From assembly GCA_002697705.1 (NCBI GenBank), contig NZXL01000033.1:3824-15561 (forward strand): a stretch of DNA of 11,738 nucleotides, given 5' to 3'. The translations under genes were made by a program, and so were the position numbers. The notes below the pieces were generated by a model that ran no database searches, was not told the DNA's origin, and saw only the letters and a list, made by a program, of their open reading frames with translations. Position 1 is the stretch's first letter. Every line of letters starts with the position of its first letter. Shown here piece after piece: positions 1-6,707 of this stretch. The DNA is from Methanobacteriota archaeon. Lineage in GTDB: Archaea; Thermoplasmatota; Poseidoniia; Poseidoniales; Poseidoniaceae.

Positions 1-574
1 CTAAAACATCGTCAACCCATTCATCCGGAGGATTGGGGATTGGCCCAGTGCACACAAACCCCCCCTTCCACGAAAAGAAATACATTCCTCGCTTTGCATG
101 TTCTTCCCAAGGCAGCATTCTAAGGGTGAGGTTAGAGTAATTTTGCAGCCCTGCCAAATAACCCTGCTTTCCATCTCCACGGCGAATGAATGAAGCGCTT
201 CCAAAAGAGCCAGATGTGAATTTACCAACTGTGGTAAAATCCTCGTCATGACAAGCATGCAATGAGCCAGCAAAGGCCTTTGCCACAGGGTCTCCCCGTT
301 TAGCCATCATTCTTTTTCCAAGCCATTTAAGGTCATTTTTCTTCTTGATGACTTTTTCTAATTCTCTTAGAGTTTTAGTTACTGAATCAGTTCTACCCCA
401 GCGTAACTTTCCACTCCATGTCATCGCTGGCAAGTGGGAACGAGGATTTTCAAGTAAACGAGTTAATTCCTTTGTGATTTTTTTGACAGTCGCTTCGTTA
501 GCATGCTTGGTTCCACGCATCCGAACCTTGGTCTTTTTTTGTCCAGGGAATTCTACTTGTGCTGGTTTTGCCAT
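1..574 (-). CDS. Unrecognised basic protein, C-terminus cut by window edge
   Basis: A leftward reading frame opens with ATG at 574-572 and runs without a stop to base 2, giving 191 residues before the window ends. I do not recognise the family. The first ~100 residues are lysine/arginine-rich and look helical (for example TLRELEKVIKKKNDLKWLGK near residues 68-87). The second half is richer in Gly, Phe and Trp, with motifs such as KFTSGSFGSASFIRRGDGK (118-136) and PIPNPPDEWVDDV (178-190). There is no signal peptide or membrane segment. The start is supported by a purine-rich Shine-Dalgarno site, GAGGGGAG, a few bases upstream (about 579-586). A shorter open frame that stops at bases 1-3 overlaps the same region but reads as low-quality sequence, so I prefer this frame. 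The gene diverges from the MBL-fold gene across 111 nt. Existence is fairly sure; function is unknown. Confidence 0.75.
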   Translation of the reverse strand, partial: MAKPAQVEFPGQKKTKVRMRGTKHANEATVKKITKELTRLLENPRSHLPAMTWSGKLRWGRTDSVTKTLRELEKVIKKKNDLKWLGKRMMAKRGDPVAKAFAGSLHACHDEDFTTVGKFTSGSFGSASFIRRGDGKQGYLAGLQNYSNLTLRMLPWEEHAKRGMYFFSWKGGFVCTGPIPNPPDEWVDDVL

Positions 575-657
575 AAACTCCCCTCATCAGTTCCAACATA
601 GGGTATGGTTTGAGTTCTTCGATTTATTATGATTTTATATTCAAGCAATTATCACTG

Positions 658-664
658 TATAATT
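658..664 (+). promoter_or_regulatory. TATA box for the MBL-fold hydrolase gene
   Basis: TATAATT begins 28 nt before the ATG at 686, the distance expected if transcription starts at the start codon (a leaderless mRNA). A second AT-rich element, TTTATAT, lies near 634-640 and is an alternative. Inference from spacing only. Confidence 0.5.
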
Positions 665-685
665 CATCAAATAGAAACTAGTCCA

Positions 686-1540
686 ATGCTCATGGCCGAG
701 GCCACCTTACTTGGAATTGCACAGGATGGAGGGCGCCCCCAGCCATCGTGTCAAAAGCCATGCTGCAAGGATGTAAAACACGATGAAGTGGCATTTCCTA
801 CGTCTTTGGGACTATCATTAGCCGATGAAAGCAATCATCTTTTTGATGCTACCAGAAACCTTGGAGAACAACTCAAGATTTGGGGCGAAAGCGAACCTAA
901 ACATGTCTGGCTAACCCATGCACATTTTGGCCATGTCGATGGGCTTGGATTATTTGGTCGCGAGACTATTGGTGCAAAAGACATCAAGTTACACGTATCT
1001 CAGAAAATGGCTGAGCTGATACATGCAACTCCACAATGGTCTTTGATGTTAGATCAAGGCGTTTTTGAAATAATTCCATTTCAGACAGGAGATATAATTC
1101 AATTCGGCGCCGAGAGTATAGAGCCAATCATTGTTCCACATCGTGATGAACTATCAGATATGCACGCCTTCATAATTAGAGGCGAGAACAAATCATTACT
1201 CTATTTGCCAGACCATGATACATGGGAAGAAACCCTTTCCTCATATGGATGTAAATTGATTAGGGAATGGTTCGATAAATTAGAAATCGATACGGCGTTT
1301 ATCGATGGAACTTTTTGGTCGCAGCATGAACTTTCAGGGCGCTCGCAAGCAGAAGTGCCACACCCACCAGTGAGTCAAACAATTGCACATTTAGGAACTA
1401 AATTGCCAGGTGATGCAGACGTTTATTTCATTCATCTCAATCATACAAACCCGCTTTATGATAAATCTAGTTCAGCCTTTAGAACGGTAGAATCAATGGG
1501 CTGGAAGGTTGCCGTTCAAGGAATGAAAATAACGCTATGA
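686..1540 (+). CDS. PqqB-like metallo-beta-lactamase-fold hydrolase
   Basis: A predicted cytosolic 284-residue metal-dependent hydrolase of the MBL fold, closest in pattern to PqqB-like proteins. Near the N-terminus is LGIAQDGGRPQPSC (9-22) followed by C26 and C27, matching the glycine-rich start and cysteine cluster of PqqB, where cysteines bind a structural zinc. The metal motif is THAHFGH (77-83): H78, H80 and H83 are present, but the Asp of canonical HxHxDH is Gly. Further likely ligands are H152, D176 (in LPDHD) and H253 (in LNHTNP). IDGTFW (206-211) and VPHPPVS (224-230) recall a widespread PqqB-like subfamily found in organisms that lack the PQQ pathway. No pqqA, C, D or E gene is visible here, so a PQQ role is unlikely and the substrate is unknown. 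The start at 686 is chosen because of the TATA box 28 nt upstream; ATG 692 is an alternative and 629 is too far upstream. The stop overlaps the symporter stop. Confidence 0.85.
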   Translation: MLMAEATLLGIAQDGGRPQPSCQKPCCKDVKHDEVAFPTSLGLSLADESNHLFDATRNLGEQLKIWGESEPKHVWLTHAHFGHVDGLGLFGRETIGAKDIKLHVSQKMAELIHATPQWSLMLDQGVFEIIPFQTGDIIQFGAESIEPIIVPHRDELSDMHAFIIRGENKSLLYLPDHDTWEETLSSYGCKLIREWFDKLEIDTAFIDGTFWSQHELSGRSQAEVPHPPVSQTIAHLGTKLPGDADVYFIHLNHTNPLYDKSSSAFRTVESMGWKVAVQGMKITL

Positions 1541-3664
1541 GGCCTTTTTCACTTCTTCTGGAACAAATGTCAATGCAACCCAGGTAATTGTAATACTTTC
1601 ACCAGGGTCATTTCCAAACGGTTCTAGAGCATGACTTGTTTCAACAGTAATATCTGAATAATAAACACCCTGCATCCTAAATGATTCACCCATGATTGTT
1701 CTAATTTCATTTAATTCCATTTCGGAGCCAAATTCCGAATATTCTCCAGTGCCGTTTTCCGCCCAGCGATACGCAAGTTCCCCATTTGTTTCAACCGAGG
1801 CCATCAATTGATTTGTTTCATCGCAGTTATCGGTCTGTACCGCACCATCCTGGATTTGATCATGAGGCCCATTTACATCTGAAAAGTCTGGACTTGAAAT
1901 TACCGTGTCACATTCCTCACTGACGCCTTCATTTGCAGTTTCATCAAATGTAACATAAAGGGTGAGAGAGATTACAGCATTAGAGGTTTCAAGAACCTCA
2001 AAACTAACCCCGACAGTTTCCTCATCGCCTATGAATAGTGTTTCAGTTTTGATATTTTGAATTACAGTATAGTTTAGTTGATATCCAGAGTTGCTACTAT
2101 TCGCCGATTCACTGTCAGGAGCCAATCTAACATAACTTCCTTCCATAGTTCCAACTACCGCTAGCAGTACAACCGCCCCAATTGCTGACACCTTTCTCGC
2201 CGGGAAATTATACCTTCCAAACGGATTTGCTGTTGAACTTTCACGCTTCCAGCAAAACAAGAAGTGAACCAAGAAAGCGGCACCCATGCCTGGAACCGAT
2301 GGGAATATGCCATCTGCTCCACTCCAGTTAATGCCCGCAATTGGAAGAAGAATTGTCCATCCAATAACTCCCACGAATGCAGCAACCATCATTGAAATCG
2401 AATGAGTTGTATCTGGTTTATATCCCGCCCACCTAATAATTAGTAATGGGACAAACACGCCCCCTAAACCATACACTGCAAGTACAACAAGTGCGAATAC
2501 AGAATCTCCACCAGGCACATATAGTCCAGCGACAGAAATGGCTGTAGCAAAAGCAGCAACAAATAATGTGACTTTCTTAGTAGTTTTGTGATCTTCTCTC
2601 CATTCTGGCTTGATGTCATCAGTAATAGCAGCAGTACAAGCAAGAACTTGACTATCGGCAGTAGACATAGTTGCGGCAAATATCGAGGCGAGAATCATCC
2701 CAACTCCAACCGCTGGCATAGTATCCATTGCCAGCATAGGAAGTCCAAGTTCGGGGTCAAAGTCATTTTCACTAAATATGACTCTACTTGCAAGTCCGAT
2801 GAATGTCATCAAAATTAGGAAAGGCGTTTGCCAAACAAAGAACCAGAGCATAGCTTGCTTACGGTCTTTATCAGAACCCAATGTCATAACACGCGATACC
2901 ACTTGCGGCTGTCCGGCCACAGCCAAACCTCCTAAGAAGAATGCAAAAGCCCACATCGAAAGCCCAAATATCAGGTCTGGGGGCATAATATTTGTTAAAG
3001 CGGGGTCTTGCGATTCCAATCCCGAATTTAGCCCACTAAATCCTCCTACGTTACCTAAGGCAATCCAACAAAGAATAAGAGAACCAACAATCATTACACA
3101 TGATTGAACGGCATCAGTCCAAATCGAAGCCCTAATTCCGCCAGCATAACAGTAGGCTACAACCAAAACAAAACCAATCAAGATTCCAATTAGTTCAGGC
3201 CACCCCATCATTACCAGTAATGCCTTTCCACCAGAAGTGAGTTGTGCTGCAGCATATATGCTTAGAAATAGTACAGATAGTACAGCAGCCAGTTTTGCTT
3301 CTGGCGCCCCTGCCTTTTCAGCAACAAGTGAAGACAGAGAACGTACGCCCCTATCGCGCCCTTCTTTCTGGATGAACTTGTATAGCCATGCCCAAGCAAG
3401 TATTTGCCCTAACATAGACATAATGGCCATCCAAATGATATTGTATCCCATCATGTAGGTAAAACCAATCGCTCCAATGAACATGTACCCGGAATTCCAA
3501 GTACTAACGGCAGAAAGTGCAGCGAGTGCCGGATGCATACCCCTCCCTGCGACCAAGTAATCATCAGTGGTGTCTTTTTTGACTCTGATCGATGCAAGAC
3601 CAACGCCAGCAAATAAGAACATGAAGAACAGGAATGAAATGATAATTACTACATTTCCTGCCAT
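1535..3664 (-). CDS. Sodium/solute symporter (SSS family) with extracytoplasmic C-terminal domain
   Basis: A 709-residue integral membrane importer of the PutP/SSS family, expected to couple solute uptake (proline, other amino acid, carboxylate or similar) to sodium entry. I count about 14 hydrophobic segments up to residue ~510. The N-terminus has the family pattern DDYLVAGR (about 34-41). The segment ASIFAATMSTADSQVLA (326-342) matches PutP 'AAVMST', whose Ser/Thr pair binds sodium; here this is S334-T335. The Asp of PutP 'SDMSGW' is not seen; the equivalent stretch reads STWNSGY. After the last helix (~490-510) comes a soluble, acidic tail of ~190 residues with two cysteines (C585, C614) and beta-like alternation. 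An even helix count with N-terminus outside would place it outside the cell. The start is ATG 3664 with SD GAGGGTG 8 nt upstream; a TTG at 3688 overlaps dph5 and is less likely. It lies 14 nt after dph5. The solute cannot be told from sequence. Confidence 0.9.
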   Translation of the reverse strand: MAGNVVIIISFLFFMFLFAGVGLASIRVKKDTTDDYLVAGRGMHPALAALSAVSTWNSGYMFIGAIGFTYMMGYNIIWMAIMSMLGQILAWAWLYKFIQKEGRDRGVRSLSSLVAEKAGAPEAKLAAVLSVLFLSIYAAAQLTSGGKALLVMMGWPELIGILIGFVLVVAYCYAGGIRASIWTDAVQSCVMIVGSLILCWIALGNVGGFSGLNSGLESQDPALTNIMPPDLIFGLSMWAFAFFLGGLAVAGQPQVVSRVMTLGSDKDRKQAMLWFFVWQTPFLILMTFIGLASRVIFSENDFDPELGLPMLAMDTMPAVGVGMILASIFAATMSTADSQVLACTAAITDDIKPEWREDHKTTKKVTLFVAAFATAISVAGLYVPGGDSVFALVVLAVYGLGGVFVPLLIIRWAGYKPDTTHSISMMVAAFVGVIGWTILLPIAGINWSGADGIFPSVPGMGAAFLVHFLFCWKRESSTANPFGRYNFPARKVSAIGAVVLLAVVGTMEGSYVRLAPDSESANSSNSGYQLNYTVIQNIKTETLFIGDEETVGVSFEVLETSNAVISLTLYVTFDETANEGVSEECDTVISSPDFSDVNGPHDQIQDGAVQTDNCDETNQLMASVETNGELAYRWAENGTGEYSEFGSEMELNEIRTIMGESFRMQGVYYSDITVETSHALEPFGNDPGESITITWVALTFVPEEVKKAS

Positions 3665-3678
3665 AATTTCCACACCCT

Positions 3679-4551
3679 CTATTTCCAACGAAGCAAAGCC
3701 CTCTCTTCAACTTCACTCGTAATTGCAGGGAAAATCAAACAATTCAATCTTCCACCTTCGATATTTGAAAGTTGACCGATTGTCGTGCATGTTATTTTTT
3801 CATCATCAGTCCCCATATCTGCACATAAAACCACAATCCGCTCATTTAATTCATCACTAAGAAATAGTTTGCAAGCATCTTTTCGCATAGATTCCAAAGC
3901 AGACTCCATGTCCATATTGTCTATTGAATCATCCAATTTATTTCTCATCAAATGCAATGATTCTACTGCATCTGCCGGTTGCATAGGGACTTGCTGGCCA
4001 GTTCCAGCGCCCGTTGGATCAAGATCTAATAATGCCAAAGTATGTTGATTTTGAAGTAAGTTGACAGCAATAACTTCTAACGGTGAAGTAGCTACCCATC
4101 CACCATATGGATAGGTAATCGTCGTTTGACGTCCAAATCGATAATTAGAGAGTCCAATACTTCCAGTAACGAGGGTTGTAATGGAAATGCCATGAAACAC
4201 CATACATTCAACTCCTGATTCCATTGCTTGTAATTGTAAATCTACGTGGGTAGTTGCTTGTAATGGGTCTCCAACAACCAACAAAGCAACAAGGTTTTGT
4301 CTTGCTAATTCAAGTATTTCGGCCGGGTTTTCAACTTCGGGGCGCATTACCTTTTCAATAGGCCCAATATCGTTTTCCAGAGATTGCAATTCATTCTCCG
4401 GCCATAGCGCAGTATATGCTTCATAACGTCTAAAGTCTGCAGATTTAGCAGCATTTCTTGCTTCGATAGTCATAGAACCAATTCGCCCCGGGCCCATGCC
4501 AATCAACAATAATCCGGATTTTGGTAATTCTGTACTATTTCCAGCCGTCAT
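3679..4551 (-). CDS. dph5: Diphthine synthase (Dph5)
   Basis: An S-adenosylmethionine-dependent methyltransferase of 290 residues that methylates the modified histidine of translation elongation factor 2 in diphthamide synthesis (cytosolic). It has the tetrapyrrole-methylase-like fold of the family: an N-terminal glycine-rich loop LIGMGPGRIG (16-25), the hallmark GDPLQATTHVDL (94-105), and HGISITTLVTGSIGLSNYRFG (120-140), matching the Dph5 'H..SI...IG...YRFG' block. Length is slightly above the usual ~260-270. The ATG at 4551 follows a GAGG-containing leader. A TTG two codons upstream is possible, while the next internal Met would delete the SAM loop. It diverges from trm5 and is followed after 14 nt by the symporter, so the two are probably co-transcribed without an obvious functional link. 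Identity is secure from motifs. Confidence 0.93.
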   Translation of the reverse strand: MTAGNSTELPKSGLLLIGMGPGRIGSMTIEARNAAKSADFRRYEAYTALWPENELQSLENDIGPIEKVMRPEVENPAEILELARQNLVALLVVGDPLQATTHVDLQLQAMESGVECMVFHGISITTLVTGSIGLSNYRFGRQTTITYPYGGWVATSPLEVIAVNLLQNQHTLALLDLDPTGAGTGQQVPMQPADAVESLHLMRNKLDDSIDNMDMESALESMRKDACKLFLSDELNERIVVLCADMGTDDEKITCTTIGQLSNIEGGRLNCLIFPAITSEVEERALLRWK

Positions 4552-4560
4552 CCTCAAACC

Positions 4561-4583
4561 TCGCCCTTGCTTAGATAGGGCGA
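4561..4583. repeat. 7-bp perfect inverted repeat between dph5 and trm5
   Basis: TCGCCCT (4561-4567) and AGGGCGA (4577-4583) are perfect inverted copies separated by 9 nt, and they fill most of the 37-nt gap between two divergent start codons (4551 and 4589). The loop on the minus strand contains TATCTA, 26 nt upstream of the dph5 ATG, a weak TATA candidate. It could be a protein-binding operator or an RNA hairpin in the trm5 leader. Function is inferred only. Confidence 0.55.
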
Positions 4584-4588
4584 AGCCT

Positions 4589-5683
4589 ATGCGTCATTTG
4601 AGAGTGCCGAGTGCAGAAACCCAGCACTGGCTCGAACTTTGCCGAACTCAGAATTGGTTGCAAAAAGGTGCAGGAGTCCTATCTCTGGAAGATGGACTGA
4701 AGGGCATCCCACTGTCTGAAACAGCTCCTCCAGAAAGCGATAAATCTTGGTTAGGAAACACAATTATTTTAGCCGCAGGCATCACCAAAGGCCCGGAACA
4801 TTGGAGCGAACATCTCGACCAAAAACTGCTTCAGGAAATTGGAGAAGAATTGCCCAACTCCTATGAAATCCAAGGGGACATATTAATCGTTAAACTAGAA
4901 GAACAAACCCGTGAATACGGAACAGCAATCGCCGAAGCCATGCTTAAACAATTACCATCGATAAGATTAGTATGCGCGGATAATGGAGTTATTGGAGAAT
5001 TCCGCGTAAGAGACCTTGAACCACTAACTTCGAGAAATAATGACCTTTCCACGATTACTCAAATCAGAGAAAACGGAGTAATGATTTCCACAGATCCCGC
5101 GAAAGTCTATTTTTCTGCACGCCTATCTAAAGAAAGAGAAGATAATCTCTTAGTAGCCCAAAAATTGAGAAAACAACTTTCCCGCCCACTTAGGATTTGT
5201 GACCCATATGCGGGAGTAGGGCCAAGCCTAGCCACCCTCCTTAGAGAAGAGGGCTTAGTTTCCGAGTGTTATGCAGGCGATTTGAATCCAGATGCATTTG
5301 AATTACTAAAGGGCAACATTGAACATTTCATTTCAAAATCACCAACTCCACCAAAACAACTCAAAATAAAAAATATCGATGCCCGTAAATGGAAAGACGA
5401 ACTAGATAATGAGCATAAAATCGATTATTTATTGGTTAATTTACCTCATCACAGCCTCGAACATTTACCAAAACTATTGCCATTACTTTCAACAGACAAT
5501 TCTACAGTTATTCGTGGCTGGGCAATAATTGATAGAGACTCCTTGACTCTTCAAGAAGGTAATATCGCATCAATGATTAAACTAGCAGGCGGCAATGTGG
5601 AATCTATTAGTTGCAGTGAAGTAAAAGGATTTTCTTCTAGTAAGATTTTCATGCGTTTTGAGTCGTGGCAAACATTCTCTTGA
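4589..5683 (+). CDS. trm5: tRNA (guanine37-N1)-methyltransferase, Trm5 family
   Basis: Predicted to methylate N1 of G37 next to the anticodon with S-adenosylmethionine, which prevents +1 frameshifting. The 364-residue length suits archaeal Trm5. Visible landmarks in order: LPNSYEIQGDI (88-98), the family's 'LP.S.D.iGDi' region; GEFRVRDLEPL (136-146); IRENG (159-163); VYFSARLSKERE (173-184); the SAM-binding loop DPYAGVGPS (205-213); acidic DLNP (231-234); and the catalytic-region NLP (284-286). NLP argues for Trm5 rather than the wybutosine enzyme Taw2/TYW2. In the usual 'DxFAGVGPF' loop this protein has DPYAGVGPS, a mild divergence. The start is at ATG 4589: an upstream ATG at 4496 would add 31 residues unlike the family and overlap dph5. 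I see no clear TATA box at leaderless distance; a short leader containing the palindrome is likely. It could be a Trm5 paralogue with altered specificity. Confidence 0.88.
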   Translation: MRHLRVPSAETQHWLELCRTQNWLQKGAGVLSLEDGLKGIPLSETAPPESDKSWLGNTIILAAGITKGPEHWSEHLDQKLLQEIGEELPNSYEIQGDILIVKLEEQTREYGTAIAEAMLKQLPSIRLVCADNGVIGEFRVRDLEPLTSRNNDLSTITQIRENGVMISTDPAKVYFSARLSKEREDNLLVAQKLRKQLSRPLRICDPYAGVGPSLATLLREEGLVSECYAGDLNPDAFELLKGNIEHFISKSPTPPKQLKIKNIDARKWKDELDNEHKIDYLLVNLPHHSLEHLPKLLPLLSTDNSTVIRGWAIIDRDSLTLQEGNIASMIKLAGGNVESISCSEVKGFSSSKIFMRFESWQTFS

Positions 5684-5722
5684 AGCGTTTAATTCATCAA
5701 GCCCCTCCTCTTGGGGTATAAC

Positions 5723-5851
5723 ATGGGCGTTATGGCAAAGTGTGTTTGTGGAGTTGAAATTGATATTTCAGGAACAACACCAAGAAAAGATGGCACTAAA
5801 GTATGGTGCCGTGTGTGCGGCACCTCATTCATTCATCACCATAATGAATAA
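5723..5851 (+). CDS. Zinc-ribbon microprotein (42 aa)
   Basis: A short frame in the gap between trm5 and the HAD gene encodes 42 residues (39 if started at ATG 5732). It holds two cysteine pairs, CVC (C7, C9) and CRVC (C29, C32), separated by about 20 residues with GTTPRKDGTKVW between them, and ends in three histidines (HHHNE). The two pairs could bind one zinc in a rubredoxin-like or zinc-ribbon knuckle, although the first pair is CxC rather than CxxC. The frame lacks the low-quality look of overlapping frames here and stops cleanly at TAA. A TTTAATT element at 5688-5694 may be its TATA box, giving a leader of only a few bases to 5723; co-transcription with trm5, 39 nt away, is also possible. 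Function is unknown. It might bind nucleic acid or a protein partner, but nothing in the sequence decides this. Confidence 0.65.
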   Translation: MGVMAKCVCGVEIDISGTTPRKDGTKVWCRVCGTSFIHHHNE

Positions 5852-5861
5852 AAAATAACGA

Positions 5862-5867
5862 TTTATT
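5862..5867 (+). promoter_or_regulatory. TATA box for the HAD phosphatase gene
   Basis: TTTATT begins 33 nt before ATG 5895, in a short AT-rich gap after the zinc-ribbon stop. It predicts a transcript with a leader of no more than a few bases. Inferred from position and composition. Confidence 0.4.
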
Positions 5868-5894
5868 CAAGAGCCCCGTGCTTTAGCAGTAAAT

Positions 5895-6314
5895 ATGACT
5901 GATTTAGTTGACAAGGTCGACGAAAGGGGCTTGGCTATTTCTCCTACTTTACCAGATGAAGTGAAAAATTTCCTTATCGATATAGATGGAACGATTTGCG
6001 AAGACATACCAAATGAAGAACCAGAAAGAATGGCTACTGCAGAATGCTTTGAAGGAGTAGCGGACCAAATCAACAAGTGGTACGATGAAGGGCATCAAAT
6101 ATGCTTCTTTACAGCAAGGGCCGAAGAGCATAGAGAAGTGACTGAAGAGTGGCTTTCTAGGCACGGTTTCAAATGGCACTCCTGTCTATTTGGTAAGCCT
6201 AGAGGTGGAAATTATCACTGGATAGATAATCACATAGTTAGAGCAACCAGATTCAAATCCAAGATGACCGAATTTATCAGAAAAATGGTCGAAGTAGAAG
6301 TTTTTGACGACTGA
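5895..6314 (+). CDS. HAD-superfamily phosphatase, capsule-phosphatase-like
   Basis: A 139-residue cytosolic haloacid-dehalogenase hydrolase, likely a magnesium-dependent phosphatase acting on a small phosphorylated metabolite. Motif I is FLIDIDGTI (26-34), with nucleophile D29 and acid/base D31. Motif II is FFTAR (71-75), with T73. The motif III lysine is probably K101 in FGKPRGGN, and motif IV is WIDNH (109-113), with a single Asp, D111, where many relatives have two. The small size and the order 'GH.I.FFTAR....TEEWL..HG....L.FGKP' resemble the KdsC/capsule-biosynthesis phosphatase type with little or no cap domain. The N-terminal ~20 residues precede the core and may be a short extension. 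Two stops in a row (TGA TAA) end the gene. Neighbours give no pathway, so the substrate stays unknown; sugar phosphate is the usual guess for this type. Confidence 0.82.
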   Translation: MTDLVDKVDERGLAISPTLPDEVKNFLIDIDGTICEDIPNEEPERMATAECFEGVADQINKWYDEGHQICFFTARAEEHREVTEEWLSRHGFKWHSCLFGKPRGGNYHWIDNHIVRATRFKSKMTEFIRKMVEVEVFDD

Positions 6315-6371
6315 TAAAGACAACTGAGCCACAAATGGGCGTCCATACTTCTCGCTTGAATTAAACAACGC

Positions 6372-6377
6372 TTTATA
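6372..6377 (+). promoter_or_regulatory. TATA box inside a small palindrome, upstream of the basic protein gene
   Basis: TTTATA begins 28 nt before ATG 6400, matching a leaderless start. It sits within CGCTTTATAGCG (6369-6380... approximately), where CGCT and AGCG are inverted copies flanking the TATA core. A factor binding this symmetric site would block TBP, so it could be an operator, but the arms are only 4 bp and may be chance. Confidence 0.5.
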
Positions 6378-6399
6378 GCGCATATGCCGATGTCTATAC

Positions 6400-6660
6400 A
6401 TGGTTCAGTGGGATTTAGACTTCGGGCAAAAGACGGAATTACAAAGGCCACAGAAATCTAGCCGCAGGATCAAAGCCAAAAGAACTCCTACGACTAGAAA
6501 AACCTCCAGTAGGCCACTTGTCGAACCAGAATTAAACTCCCATTTACTTCATGCCGGAAGAAGTAACAAAGTAACAAAAAACGGTAAAAAGTTGAGAATC
6601 CGAAGAGTTGCAAAGGCTTCTAAAGCTAATTTTAAACAACCTAACTTTTCGATAGAGTGA
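6400..6660 (+). CDS. Small highly basic protein of unknown function
   Basis: An 86-residue frame, unusually rich in Lys and Arg, with runs such as SSRRIKAKRTPTTRK (about 20-34) and KNGKKLRIRRVAKASK (about 60-75). Hydrophobic residues are few and no fold or signature is recognisable; it may be largely disordered. Such composition suits a nucleic-acid or ribosome-associated protein, but that is inference. The start is supported by a TATA box 28 nt upstream with no Shine-Dalgarno site, as seen for other leaderless genes here. Competing short frames from ATG 6384 and 6390 end after about 20 codons or less, and opposite-strand frames over this region lack promoters. It lies 85 nt after the HAD gene. 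I am moderately sure it is a real gene because of the promoter; the product is unknown. Confidence 0.55.
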   Translation: MVQWDLDFGQKTELQRPQKSSRRIKAKRTPTTRKTSSRPLVEPELNSHLLHAGRSNKVTKNGKKLRIRRVAKASKANFKQPNFSIE

Positions 6661-6707
6661 GAGAATAAATATGAACTCATTCCCTCGCCTTTGTTTGGGG
6701 GAGTAAG

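Noticed and set aside
1..273. Leftward 90-codon frame stopping at bases 1-3
   Set aside because: It overlaps, in another frame, a longer frame from ATG 574 that has a ribosome site and more protein-like composition.
345..632. Rightward 95-codon frame
   Set aside because: Lies antisense to the left-edge gene, with Ser/Phe/Arg-rich shadow composition and no fitting promoter.
5702..5716. CCCC-N7-GGGG hairpin before the zinc-ribbon gene as a terminator
   Set aside because: The stem is only 4 bp with no T-run after it; archaeal terminators are T-rich, so this is not supportable.
5658..5858. Rightward 66-codon frame overlapping the trm5 end
   Set aside because: Starts inside trm5 and reads without any domain pattern; the zinc-ribbon frame in the same gap has clear cysteine pairs.
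6186..6451. Leftward frames of 71-73 codons across the HAD end and the following gap
   Set aside because: Antisense to the HAD gene and the basic protein gene; no promoter or ribosome site seen and no recognisable motif.
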